64,000 nt of DNA from Azadirachta indica. Its lineage: Eukaryota > Streptophyta > Magnoliopsida > Sapindales > Meliaceae. The DNA lies in NCBI GenBank assembly GCA_022749755.1, contig CM040453.1, positions 6,284,102 to 6,348,101 on the forward strand, given 5' to 3'. Under the pieces are notes generated by a model, which did not search any database, was not told where the DNA came from, and worked only from the letters and a program-made list of their open reading frames with translations. The position numbers were made by a program, and so were the translations under genes. This document shows, piece by piece, positions 1 through 11,100 of this stretch; within the stretch, counting starts at the first letter, position 1; the number at the start of each line of letters is the position of its first letter.

Positions 1-830
1 CTTTAGTGGAGATTGATAATTTCATTAAACTTATAATTTATAACTCAAATTTTAAACCTGAAGGACGAAGATTCGGGAAAAATCGAAAGTGGGGTTTCGA
101 GCACACACTATACATGCAGTGTACTCGAAACTGTACTTGCGAGCATGTTGTTTTAAAGATGCTCGAAAGTGTAGTTTTGAGCATGTTTATTGCACACTGC
201 ATGCTCAAAACTATACTTTCGATTTTTCCCGAATAGAGTCCCAAGACGAAAGAAAAGTAAGTTGCATGGAAAACTGATAGATTTTCATGCAATTGACATT
301 CAGTATAAATTTATCATTAAAAAGTCATTTTAATCATCTATCATATAATCTTCTAACCAAGTTTCTATGCAATTTATAACCCTAAAACTTTTAACATAAA
401 AGACAAAGATTTGGGAAAAATCAAAAGTGTGGTTTCGAGCGCACAACATGGATGCAATGTGCTCGAAATTGTACTTTCGAGCATGTTGTTTTAAAGATGT
501 TCGAAAGTATAGTTTCAAGTATGTTCATTACACACTGCATGCTCAAAACTATACTTTTGTTTTTTCCCGAATGGAGTCTCAAGACGAAAGAAAAGTAAGT
601 TGCATGGAAAACTGATATATTTTTATGCATTTGATATTTAGTACAAATTTATTATTAAAAAGTCATTTTAATCATCTATTATATAATCTTCTAACTAAGC
701 TTCTATGCAATTTATAACCCTAAAACTTTTAACATAAAAGACAAAGACTTAATGAAATCAAAAGCGCGGTTTTGAGCAAAGAGCATGAATGCAATATGCT
801 TAAAACTGTACTTTCATTTTTTCCCAAATA
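1..830. repeat. Three tandem copies of a palindrome-like block (period about 339 bp)
   Basis: Block 1 spans about 76-235, block 2 about 413-570, and a shortened block 3 about 750-830. Blocks 1 and 2 begin GGGAAAAATC and end with a near-complementary TTTTTCCC, so each can fold on itself. Inside them, variants of TTTCGAGCAT and its complement ATGCTCGAAA recur in alternating orientation. Sequence between the blocks is also repeated (for example AAGTCATTTTAATCATCTAT at 320 and 660). Block 3 lacks the centre. The same TTTCGAGCAT word recurs at about 3870 near the other end of element 1. The small open frames here are by-products of the repeat, not genes. Confidence 0.85.
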
Positions 831-1089
831 CACTCCGAGAAAAAAGATTATGAACGTTGAAAGGAGAGAAAACTAATAGAATTTCATTCATACTCAATTT
901 ATACAAATAAGTAATAACCTTAAAATCATAGAAATTTGTATATTTCAAAGTTCGACTATATTTAGAAACATACAATTCCAATAAAAAACAGTAAATAATT
1001 TTTCAATAGGCATACTATATATTTGCTATTACAACAAACAACTTAAATAATATAAAACTAGCAAGTTTACATATGTTCATACATATTTT

Positions 1090-3734
1090 TTGTCTTCACA
1101 TAAATTTCACTGACTCGGGTGAAGGGGAATGGGATTTCTACACGTAGCACGATTGTGCCCACGTTGTTGATAACGAGAACATATACGATGAACCACTTCC
1201 TCTCCAACAGAAAAAATTCGTTGTTTTTTTGGTCGACCAAGAGTAGGATGTTGTTTTGACGGCTTGACAGTATTTTGTCGCACCTCAGGTGGAATTACTT
1301 AGTCAACATCATTTCCAACGAGGTGAATAGACTCTGCATATGCATTCATCCATGCGTTTGTGGTGTAGTAGTGTGCACAAAGCGAATTGTGTGATAAACG
1401 GACGTGTCTACAAGTCACAAGAGCATAAGCGTATGGTAGTTGTGATAGATCAAATCATCTACAACTGCAAGTCTTATCTTGTAAATATACTACCTCAACA
1501 TTTCCCCGATGCCTAACTTCAAATTCATAGCGTGACACAGGATCCACAGTCATGATTCGTGATGACTCTGATTGTTCGTCAGTAACTACTTGCGCCGCTA
1601 GGGTCAAGAATGCTTTTCTGACAACAGCCTCTTCCCTACGCTTGTAAAACCATCTTTGCATATTGGACCTGATGTGCTCAGTCAATGGTATGGTAGGAAG
1701 CGAGCATGCGTTTCTCAACAATGAATTCATACTTTCAGCAATGTTGATGGTCAACAAGTCATACCGTCGAGAAAAAAAATGTGCTCTTGCCCATTTATGG
1801 AGTCCAACTTCGTTTTTTAAATATTTTGCTGCTGCTGGATGCATTACCCTCAAGTTCTGCATATATTCATTACACTTACTTAATCGGTAAGTCTTTGCAG
1901 CGAGGAAGTAAGCCGCCATAAAGGTCTCTGTCTTCTGAGCGCGCATTTTATACTTAGCCTTCACATTCCCTGAAATATAGTAAGAACAAAAATCATGGGT
2001 TGTATCTAGGAATACTGTATTAATCCCTTTCTCAATACTATTGTGTCGATCAGATTTGAAAATCAAATTTTTAATCAACTTAATAGCTTGTCTTAATTTA
2101 AGGAAAAACCACTTCCATGACGCGTCGTTTTTAAAATCAGCAACACCAAACGCAACAGGATAAATTTGGTCATTTTCGTCTAATAAAGCGGCCACAAATA
2201 ATGTTCGTATGTGCCCTTCAAGAATGTTCCATCAATGACAATAACCGGTCAAATCGTGGTGCGAAATCCCTGAATACATTGTCTCAATGCCATAAAGAAA
2301 TATAGAAAGTGATCATTGGCATCTTTTTCAATCGCTGTCAGTGTTCCTGGATTTTTTCATTCAACACGTGACAATATAATGGAAGTCCTTTGAATGACTT
2401 TGCAGGATCCCCAACCATAAGCTTCAATGCCTGTTCCTTACTCCTCCATGACTTCATGTATGATAACCGAATCTCATAATCAGTCTGTATGTCATCACAG
2501 ATGTTCTAGGGAGTGTAACTTCGACTACAATATTTGAACTTATCCTTGATTAGTTCTCCAATCAAGTGCGTGCGTGCTTGGCGATGACTGTCTTGCAACT
2601 CTTCATTCTGACAAGTATGGATTGAGGTCATGCGAGTAACTCGAAAATATTTATCGTGGTTGTTTTTAGTAGTTCGAATTCGCCATTGACAGCCCTGAGC
2701 AATACACTTAACCTCAAAACGATCCATGCTTGATTTATAAACCTTGAATTGAAAGTGATTTTTCAACGCAAGTAACCCCAACTTATCTCGAAGTGCTTGT
2801 TTCGTATTAAATATCTGTCGAATGCATACATCATCTGAACCAATACCTGAGAATGCATCATTTGGCATAGTTATCGTTGGTGGAATTGGAGGCAACCATC
2901 GAATAAATTGATTTCCTGATGATGGCGCTGCCGTTGAGCAACTCTTCTGAGGGGGATTATTACATCCACCTTCATTTGGCTCTATTTCTTCGTCAGCGAC
3001 ATTTCTTCTATCTTCGCACTGTGGAGGAATGTCGTTGCCACCAATGTCTGGCCGAATATCATAAAAATCATTTTCATGATTGTTACTTCGATGCGCATCG
3101 TTGTTGCAAGGAGTATAATCACCTTCATTTATAGTGGTTACTTTATCCAACAAGCGATAAGATGGGTGCGGAGGAATTGGAGGCATAGGTGAGTTTTGAC
3201 CATGTTGAGAGTAATGATTTGTAAACCCTTATCTTGTGTACTCAAACCGACTGGTGTATTGAAACTGCGTTTTCATTGCAGGAAGTGTATCATTTACTTG
3301 ATTGCTTCCACTAGAAGATATAAACTGAGATGACACTATAGGAATTCCACCAGGTGTACCATCTTTGGGTATGTGTGCCCTTATTTGTTCTGCACTATCT
3401 ATATGATCCAAGGTAATATATAGTGGACAATAACTTCTGCTGCTGACCATATAAGAACTGTTGGCAGTCATAAATGCTCGAAAGTCTAATTCAGTTGTAA
3501 TATTTGCTGCCATATAACCCTCCCTTGATTGTGTACACACCGAATACATAGTCTTTGTGATTATGATACATTCATTAGAATTAATATTAAATTGCTTATA
3601 TAACATATGTATAAATTGATCATATGTTATCTCTCGATCCACAGGAAACCCCTTTATCCTTCCGCCAACATATACTTCACCGCTATTTGGTGTTCGTTTC
3701 CATGCACAGTAACTATTATTAGAAGGTCAGCCAT
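1090..3734 (-). pseudogene. MULE transposase, degenerate copy 1
   Basis: Reading from 3734 down, the remnant has an N-terminal region rich in beta-strand-like sequence, an acidic and Pro-rich linker, a MuDR-type DNA-binding domain (about 2520-2860; IFNTKQALRDKLG then ...CIAQGCQWRIR), a transposase core (2195 to about 1700; VAFGVADFKND, then AESMNSLLRNA), and a SWIM zinc finger beginning CSC near 1455. Below that a zinc-knuckle-like CX7GHNRATC can be followed to about 1150. Lesions seen: a frameshift near 3695, a stop near 3232, a stop near 2509, and a frameshift plus a stop between 2200 and 2400. It cannot make a full transposase. Copy 2 (4522-5522) lacks the 2509 stop, which confirms that it is a lesion. 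Confidence 0.85.
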
Positions 3735-4299
3735 GCTTACACTAAATCAAAATATAAGAATATATGTTAAAGAGACAATGAAAATAGGAACTTTTTGGGG
3801 AAATATTGCTCATGCACGAAACTGAAGAAGTTTTCCCAAAAAAAATTTTGCTTATGATCCAAAGAAAGTAAGTTTCGAGCATGAGCAAAATTTGTTCATA
3901 CAAATACTAAAAAAATTACACATACTCGAAAGTGCCTTCAGTCGTCTTCCAAAATCCAACGACACCAAAGTTCTCCCTCAACAAGTACACAAAACACTTT
4001 CAAACATTCAATATATACTCTATTTGACGATTTCTATCATTATATTGCTTAATTACGCACAAATACTAAAAAAATTATGTCAAATTTTGGGTTTTTTAGA
4101 TTTTTTAAACTTTAAACATTCACATGATTTCTCTTCTACTCACTTGTTATTTTACTTAAATTGTAATAGAGTTGAGTTTTTGAAGTAAAGAAGTTTAAGA
4201 AATATCCGTTTCAAAAGATGGAAGAAGAAAATTAAAGAAATTTGGAAGAAGGAAAGTAGACGGAAGAAGAAAAAAAATAGAAATAGACAGAGGCAAGTT
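3735..4299. other. Upstream region of MULE 1, no gene seen
   Basis: Leader-side DNA of element 1. It contains AT-rich sequence, a short stretch at 3865-3935 with TTTCGAGCAT and ACTCGAAAGTG words like those in the left-hand blocks, and a purine-rich GAAGAAGAAA tract at 4215-4290. The 98-codon open frame at 3892-4188 is low-complexity and resembles no family I know. Confidence 0.6.
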
Positions 4300-4421
4300 A
4301 AAAGTTGCTCAAGGGCAAATTTGTCCATAAAATTATAAGTTGGGCATTTTTAAAAGGGTTTTTGAACAGTGGTTATTTTAGAAAAGTTACAGTAAACAGT
4401 GGTCACTATTGCAAATTTCCC
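4300..4421. repeat. Terminal repeat of MULE 1 (right end)
   Basis: It shares phrases in the same order with 7737-7864: TTTGTCCATAAAATT / TTTGTCTACAAAATT, then GTGGTTATTTTAGAAAAGT / GTAGTCATTTGAGAAAAGT, then an AGTAAA-containing phrase, then AAATTTCCCA. Both copies face the same way on the plus strand. That fits one being the 5' end of a leftward element and the other the 3' end of a rightward one. Confidence 0.75.
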
Positions 4422-4521
4422 AAAATTAAAACCTTATTCTTTCTTCTTTCTTCCATATTCTCTTAATAAAATTATTTCTTCTCTAGTTTTTTTTACCACA
4501 AACTACTAATTAATCATTTTA

Positions 4522-5522
4522 ATGGTTGTCAACCGGATATTGGTGGCAATCATACTATTAATCAGTGTAAAGATAAAAGAAATGTCATAATCGAAGATAC
4601 CGAGGAAACGAAAGGTTGTGATTTCGGGCCTGATCATATTAATAGCTCAGCAACAACTCCATCTACTTCAAATCAATTTATTTAGTGGTTGCCTCCTGTT
4701 ACGTCATGCATCACGATGTCAACAACCTCAGCATCCTCAAGTATGGGATTAGGTAATATTTGTGTGGGACAGATTTTTAATACGAAGCAAGAATTTCAAG
4801 ACAAATTAGGTTTAATAGCGTTAAAGAATCACTTTCAGTTCAAGGTTTAAAAATCATCAACGGATCAGTTTGAGGCCAAGTGTATTATTGAGGGATATGA
4901 GTGGCGAGTTAGAGCTACAAAGAAGAACAGTGATACGTATTGGAGAGTGTTTCGCATGAATTCGATCTATACATGTTAAAACGAAGAATTGTAAGATGGC
5001 CATCGGCAAGCATTGACTCGGTTAATAGGAGAACTAATTAAGGATAAGTTTACAGATGCTAGTCGAATTTATACTTCTAAGAATATTTGTGACGATGTTC
5101 ACAATGATTATGGAGTTCGCTTAAGGTATATGACGTCACGGCGAAGTAAGGAACATGCATTAAAGCTTGTGTGTGGCAATCCATCCGAATCGTTCAAGAG
5201 ACTTCTGTTGTATTGTCATGTGTTGGGGGAGAAAAATCCTAGGACAATAACAACAATTCAAAAAGATGTTGATGACCATTTCCTATATTTTTTTATGGCA
5301 CTAGGGCCATGCATTCGAGGATTTCGCAGCACAATACGTCTCGTTCTCATCATTGATGGTACGTTCTTGAAGGGAATGTACAGAGAGACATTGTTCGTGG
5401 CCGCTGCATTAGATGTACATGACAAAATTTATCCTCTTGGTTTTGGTGTTGCTGATTCAGAGAACGATGCGTTATGAGAGTGGTTTTTAGTAAAGCTTCA
5501 AGAACCGATTAAGGATTTGGGT
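4522..5522 (+). pseudogene. MULE transposase, degenerate copy 2 (N-terminal half)
   Basis: The plus-strand translation from 4522 follows copy 1 residue by residue: QPDIGGN, then a Ser/Thr-rich linker ending SNQFI, then FNTKQEFQDKLGLIALKNHF (DNA-binding domain). It continues into the start of the catalytic core, with LIGELIKDKF, then VLIIDGTFLKG at about 5350 and PLGFGVADSEND at about 5450. DGTFLKG is the conserved segment around the first catalytic Asp of MULE transposases. In-frame stops: TAG at about 4684, TAA at 4848, TAA and TAG near 4977-4994, TGA at 5475. Similarity ends near 5522; the rest of the core and the SWIM finger are missing. 5013-5477 is the longest open piece. Confidence 0.85.
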
Positions 5523-5934
5523 TAGTTGTATATGACAGATTAAGGATTCAATAATCACTTGAAAGTTTATGCTTTAGTTCTTCTCTTCTTCCATTAATCA
5601 AATTTCAAGTTTTCTATTGTCTACAAGACTGAGCTAGTAGACATGCATGAACTTAGTGTGATCCACATGACATGAGAGAATGTGAAGAATGAAGTTGAAA
5701 CCAATAAACTAATGTTGCCTTCTTGAGGATTAATTTTTCGCCTTTACTGGTCCTTTAGGTTCTTTGTAGTGTTTATATTTCTTCTTTTTGGTTATGGGGG
5801 TGAGATAAGGCATATTATGTTAGAATAAGGATGGACTGGTATCTATTAATTGGTTAATGCTTACTTACTCAAATTGTGATATCACTATTAGATTTATAAG
5901 TTGTACAGTTTCCTAAAATTTCTTGATTTGGCAG

Positions 5935-6830
5935 GAAAAAATAAGAGGGAAGATTATTTATAAAATAGAGAGGTGATATACCTATTTAGAGGTAAAAACC
6001 ATAACTACAAAATTCATCCTCACTTTCCTCTTATGTTGTAGAAACTTGTTACTCCTATGTATTCGAGGTTAATTCAGCAGGCTTCAAAAGGTCTGACAGT
6101 GGAAGAAGCAACTGAAATGCGCAAAAAGGGATGAAAGTTAATACCAATATGCAAGCTAGGTATACTTTCCATTAACCAATGTACTATTCATGTGGAAATG
6201 AAACTATAGGTTAATTTTTCCCACAAACATTGAAGCAAGCTCATCATATATGTCTTACAAGAAAAAATGCTGTGTATTGTGATCTAGTGAAAAATGTCAG
6301 AGTAGCATTTGAAGTGTGTGAATTGGTCCAGATCAATTGTCAAGGAATGAATGGGAGCGACTATCGGAAAATTGGTGCTAAACTCAGGGTATGATAAACC
6401 ATATAAGCTGAGCACTCACATTATGTTCTTGAACTTATACCTTGTGAAAAGCCAAAAAATTTCCCAAATATAATTTGCATAATGCTGTAATTCCAGGATC
6501 TTGTCCTATGTGTTCTTATCTTTTTTGAACGTGAAAACATACTAATGTGGAGAGGACGGGATTAGAAGTCCTTTTTTCGAAAACCAGTTAGTGATTCTGA
6601 GGATGTAAAGGAATCTAAAGTTGATGCTGCAATTTCTGTTTCACCACTATTAGAGGGGAATGTATCAACAGTATCGTGTAGTTATATACTCTCAGCTAAG
6701 GATGTTAGTCTAAGGACCCTCAATATAAACATATCCCATGAAGGTTATGAAGAAATGCATGCAGAGTTACATGAGAATTTGTCTGCCCTAAATGATGATA
6801 AACCATTATTAGTGACTGTCACAGTTCAAG
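5935..6830 (+). pseudogene. Captured fragment of a CRM-domain (CRS2-associated-factor-type) gene
   Basis: Three exon-like pieces keep their splice sites: 5935-6159 (preceded by TTGGCAG, followed by GTATAC), 6262-6388 and 6497 to about 6830. Translated in register they give EVIYLFRGKNHNY, LTVEEATEMRKKG, KLIPICKL, NAVYCDLVKNV, INCQGMNGSDYRKIGAKLRD and HILMWRG-like ENILMWRGRD, followed by an acidic tail. This is the signature of a CRM domain in CAF1/CAF2-type proteins, which act with CRS2 in chloroplast group II intron splicing. In-frame stops (TAG after FPLML, TGA after MRKKG, TAG after WRGRD) show it is dead. Introns are retained, so it was copied from genomic DNA and not from mRNA. It lies inside MULE 2 on the same strand as the transposase remnant. 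Confidence 0.8.
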
Positions 6831-7736
6831 TCACAGTACACAAGCAAAATCAAACCCCAAATCAATCTCAAATCCATCAATTTTCACATAAAATATGAAT
6901 ACTATACTAATTGCCTACAATTAATCAACAAAAATCCACATTTTCCATACAAATCTAGCTTTAAATCTATTTAAAAACTTAGTCAATCCCATTGCTTACC
7001 AAGCTGATTTTTTAGATTTTTACTTTCGAGTCACTAAAAAAGAACACATGACTCGATTCAAAGACAAGTTCAAATTCTATTACATCATTTCTTACATCTC
7101 TAACATCCTTATTGATGCTAGCTAGTAAAAAAGAATTTTATCCTTCATCATAACAAATCTGTGTTTACACTTAGCATCATGCAATTGAAAGTCAATGAAC
7201 TCAGAACAAACTAAATAAGTGAACTTCAACAATCTTTACAACAAAAATTACTATATATATATAAGATAACGTGATTCCAACATTGAATCCAAATTAGCAA
7301 AAAAACAAAAAATTTACATAGCTTTAAATAGGGGAAATTTTAACATTAAAATATGTATATGTAGAAAACTCTCAAAAACCCTTAAGGCTAGTTTCAAAAC
7401 AAGAAACCAATTTCTCTGAACAGATTTTCAAACATAAATTCGAATTATTTAACATGAAATGAACAACCATACCGCAAAAATATTAACCTACATGCAAATA
7501 CAAAATGATATGAAAAAGGAAAAAGCTTAGATCTGATAAACTAATCTTAAACTCTGTCTTCGTGTCATTGTATCTGTGATTTTATGTGATGCAATGAGAA
7601 GATTGATGATAATATTTTGATGGGGTTAGTTTGGATTTCTGTAAAATTAAAACTTCAAGCGCATGAGTTTAATCTCATCATACGTTCGTACATTTTGGAA
7701 AGGAAGAAATTGTGAAAATTGGGGAGAATTAGTGAT
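6831..7736. other. Internal DNA of MULE 2, no gene recognised
   Basis: AT-rich sequence between the captured fragment and the terminal repeat. It has no long open frame and no family I can name. It may include further diverged captured DNA. Confidence 0.5.
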
Positions 7737-7864
7737 TACAAAATTTGGGTCATGAAGGATAATTTTGTCTACAAAATTTTGAGATAGTTATTTTTTAGAA
7801 GAATTTTAAACGGTAGTCATTTGAGAAAAGTGAGGTGAACAGTAAATATTTTTGTAAATTTCCC
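7737..7864. repeat. Terminal repeat of MULE 2 (right end)
   Basis: A diverged copy of 4300-4421 ending TGTAAATTTCCC. It marks the right edge of the transposon block, 293 bp before the NUFIP1 start codon. Confidence 0.75.
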
Positions 7865-8156
7865 AATGATTAATTTGATCAAACGGTGCCGTTCCGCAGA
7901 TTTCTTTAGAATGCATACCGGTTAGTGTGTGAGGAGGTTTTTGGTCTTTTCGTATTCCAAATGGAACAAAAATTGCAGGATTTTAGACTAGGGTCAGATC
8001 TCCGCAGAGCGACCAGACGGGTACTTTTGATCAAAATTATTGTAAACCTCACCTTAAACCCTACCTTCTGCCCCTGGTTTTCCGCTCCGAGAAATTGCAC
8101 TTTTCAAATATGCTCTGAACTTCACTCTCAAAACTCTACTTCTCTACACTGAAACT

Positions 8157-11100
8157 ATGAAAGCTCCTTTCAATCCCTTCCCTCATCAAAACCGTTCCAA
8201 TTCTTCCATTTCTACACTTCCTCAGCAGGTAAGTTCTCGCAGTATATTATGCAAAGTTATGGATATTTAAATTTGTTGTTATGAATAGAAGTTTTATCTA
8301 ATTTAGGGTTCTTTTACTTGTTTTTTGTTAATTCAGCAGGTTTTCAGTTCTAATATGTTACAAAACTCCCTGACAATGCAGCCTCCAACGGGTATAATCA
8401 ACCCTCAAATTCCATTTCCTTTGAATAATTCCAATGGGCACCCCATGCCCATGCCCAATATACCACAAGCACCATTGTTAACTCAGCCTAATTTCATGAA
8501 TGTTGCTAACCCCCTTCTTTTTTCGCTAAATAACCATCTGGGTTTGCCCCAACTCAGTCCTGTGTTTCCGCCACATGGGAATTTTGGCAACCTGCCGCAG
8601 ACTGCAAGTCAAGGACAGATATTTGCTCCTAATGTGTCAAATTTGCCTCAGCAGATTAACCAAAACATGTGTTTGCTAAACCCAATGCAGAATATGCAAC
8701 AACTTTTGTCCATGCAAATGTCGAATCCCAGTTTATTTGGGAATCCCCAGTTTGGTCTTCCGAATTGTAATGGGGCCGCACAGCAGGCAAACCAAAACCA
8801 GCAAAACTGTGTTCAGCACGGAAACTCATCTGCACCTCTTAAATCTTGTTCAAGTGGACCGCAGCAAAGTCAGAACATGCAATCTTCTGCTTTTATGAGG
8901 TCGCAGGTCTCTATTCTACCCTCTTCTTACTTAAATTGCTAATGGAGTTATCGCCTGTCGAAAGATAACTTAAATTTATGATAGATGTTAGTAATACAGC
9001 AAGTATTGTCTTTGATTTTTGCTGTAATATTGTTTATTGGAAAAGTTACAAAGAGTTTATTCCTTACAGAATGCTTTTAAGCGTGCATATGGTATATTTT
9101 AAGGTATGGAATTTAATCGTGTAAAATTGTGATCTCATGGTTTTGCTGAATTTGTTGACAGCTGCACTGCAAAACAAGATCTTTCTTATGGGTTCTTGAT
9201 ATATTGTGCAGTTGTCAGAAAATAAAAAATTGATATGGAAATGATGGCTAGTTTTTTTTTTTCCCCCCCTTTTCACTCTTCTGTGAAATATTCTCCGTAT
9301 TCCATTAACTTATGATCAATTTTTAGTTTGGCTTTGGTTTAAGGTGTAATAAAAAAGGAAGAAGTATGGGTGGGAAGTGGGTTGGTTAAAGATGCAGTTA
9401 CATCATTAACAGCCTTAGATCAGTTGCAGGAAGATTGCACATGCTCAAGAGTTTTCTCCATAATTTCTTGTTTTGGTTGCTCATTTATTATTTATATAGA
9501 AGTTGTAGATAGGATGGAAAATGATTTTATTTAGGTAGCACATATAAATTTATGAATTTATTGGCAGTTCAGAACCCTGGTTTAGCAGTATAACTGTTTT
9601 GAGATGCTGGTTATTTTTCTTCATCTCTTTTGCCTGCTTTACCTTTGAAATCTTCTTTGAAATCATTATTGTACCTACAATTTCAACTACATCTTCTGTT
9701 GGTTAATTTATTCCTCTCTATTCTTGCAGGGAAAATCTGTTCAAAATGGGTGGGGTAGTGTTTCAAATAGCAATTGGAAAAGTGTTCCAGGAAAAAACTT
9801 CACAAGAAATCCGACAAGAGCACCGTCACGAGGGTCGGTCCTGCATTTTTTGGTTTATATAATTTCTGCTCTCAAAAAATCTTGGCCGGTGGCTTGTAAT
9901 TGATTATAAATACGTAATTTTTACAGGTTTCACAAATCTCAGTTTCACCAGATGGATAATGGAAAGAGAAAAAAGTTTGGGTTTAACAAAGATCAAAGAG
10001 CAAAAGGTAACTTCTTGTCAGAAAGAATAATGAAAATAATTGCTCAGTGCATTAAATTACCCTGTGTTAGGAAGCAATCAGAGAACATGGGGGGCAGCTA
10101 GTTTGTTTGATATTATTGATGATAGTCAACTGCATAATGTGTGAACTGTGTCTCTTGTATTACAAATGGTATGTACACCTTGACCCTAATAGGGTAAGTT
10201 TCAAGTGGTCCCATATCATGGCAATTCTTGTATAGGTGGAATTGGTGAAACAAACCAAGGTACATTCTAGGTGTAGTTTTGCTTGAGGTCTTGGTTCCTC
10301 AAATTATTTATTACTTGGCTCCTGAAATTATTTATTAGTTTATCTGTACAATATGTTGCATATTGATTTAACCAAGCTCTGAATCCTTTTTTTATTTTGG
10401 CCTTTTATGGGAAATTGTAACTTACAGTTTTCTCATTTAACAGCACGTGGCACTGGAAACACAACGAAATTTGGTCAGGCTAATCATATGAACCAACCTC
10501 AGGAAAAGAAAAGGTAACAGTATATTGCTCGTTACTGATTACCAAGAAAACTCTTATGGAACTGGCCCTTTGTGTTGACTCATAAGAATTGAAGTTTGCA
10601 CTGGAAATGGATGTTTAAGAGTACTTTATTACTTAATCTTTTTGGAAGAAGACAGCCAATGCAATTTTAAGATTATTTTAACAGTTGTTTCTGGTGAACT
10701 AGGCTTTTAGCTGGCAAAAAAATGCTTTTACCCTGAACATTGATCTGCTAGTTTACAGGAATTTTACCCGAACAGTGATCATAAACTGTGGCTTCAATAT
10801 TCAAAATGTCTCTGTCTTTTAGGTTTGCATGAATTTTATAATTATATAGTACATGATGATCTGCTAGTTTTTCTTCAAGTAGTAATTTGATTACCTATGA
10901 ATTTTTGTACGGATGACTGCCATATAATCCATGGAATAGTCTAGCTGAGCCTCTTGTGTATCATTGCTCAACTAGTTTTCATGGTCTTCATATATGCCCA
11001 AGAATGTTGCAGACTGATGGTGTTTGTTTTCGTTCTTTGGTCTCCACTTGCTACTTCTTGTGTATCTGATTTCTTGCTACTGTTCTCTGATGGGTCTGTT

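Larger units (their letters stand above)
1..4421 (-). mobile_element. Mutator-like element 1 (MULE), left end outside window
   Basis: A degenerate MULE oriented right to left. The transposase remnant lies at 1090-3734 on the minus strand. On its right the element ends in a terminal repeat finishing at 4421 with ...AAATTTCCC, which read inward starts GGGAAATTT as many plant MULE termini do. Its left part carries repeated hairpin-like blocks (1-830), which I take as subterminal DNA. The matching left terminus should lie before base 1. Bases 4422-4430 (aaaattaaa) would be the right copy of a 9-bp target duplication. The boundary call is inference; the transposase and the terminal repeat are seen. 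Confidence 0.7.
4422..7864 (+). mobile_element. Mutator-like element 2 with captured host DNA (Pack-MULE-like), left end missing
   Basis: A second, diverged MULE oriented left to right. It holds a transposase remnant (4522-5522), a fragment of a CRM-domain gene (5935-6830) and a right terminal repeat (7737-7864). No inward-facing GGGAAATTT terminus appears at its left: the element abuts the end of MULE 1 at 4421/4422. MULE 1 may have jumped into MULE 2, or the left end may have been deleted. The candidate right target duplication is aatgattaa at 7865-7873. Confidence 0.65.

Noticed and set aside
1..830. CRISPR-like or satellite array
   Set aside because: Plant context, only three copies of 339 bp, internal palindromes, and the motif shared with the other end of a transposon.
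3892..4188. 98-codon open frame upstream of the MULE transposase
   Set aside because: Low-complexity AT-rich translation lying in element leader DNA.
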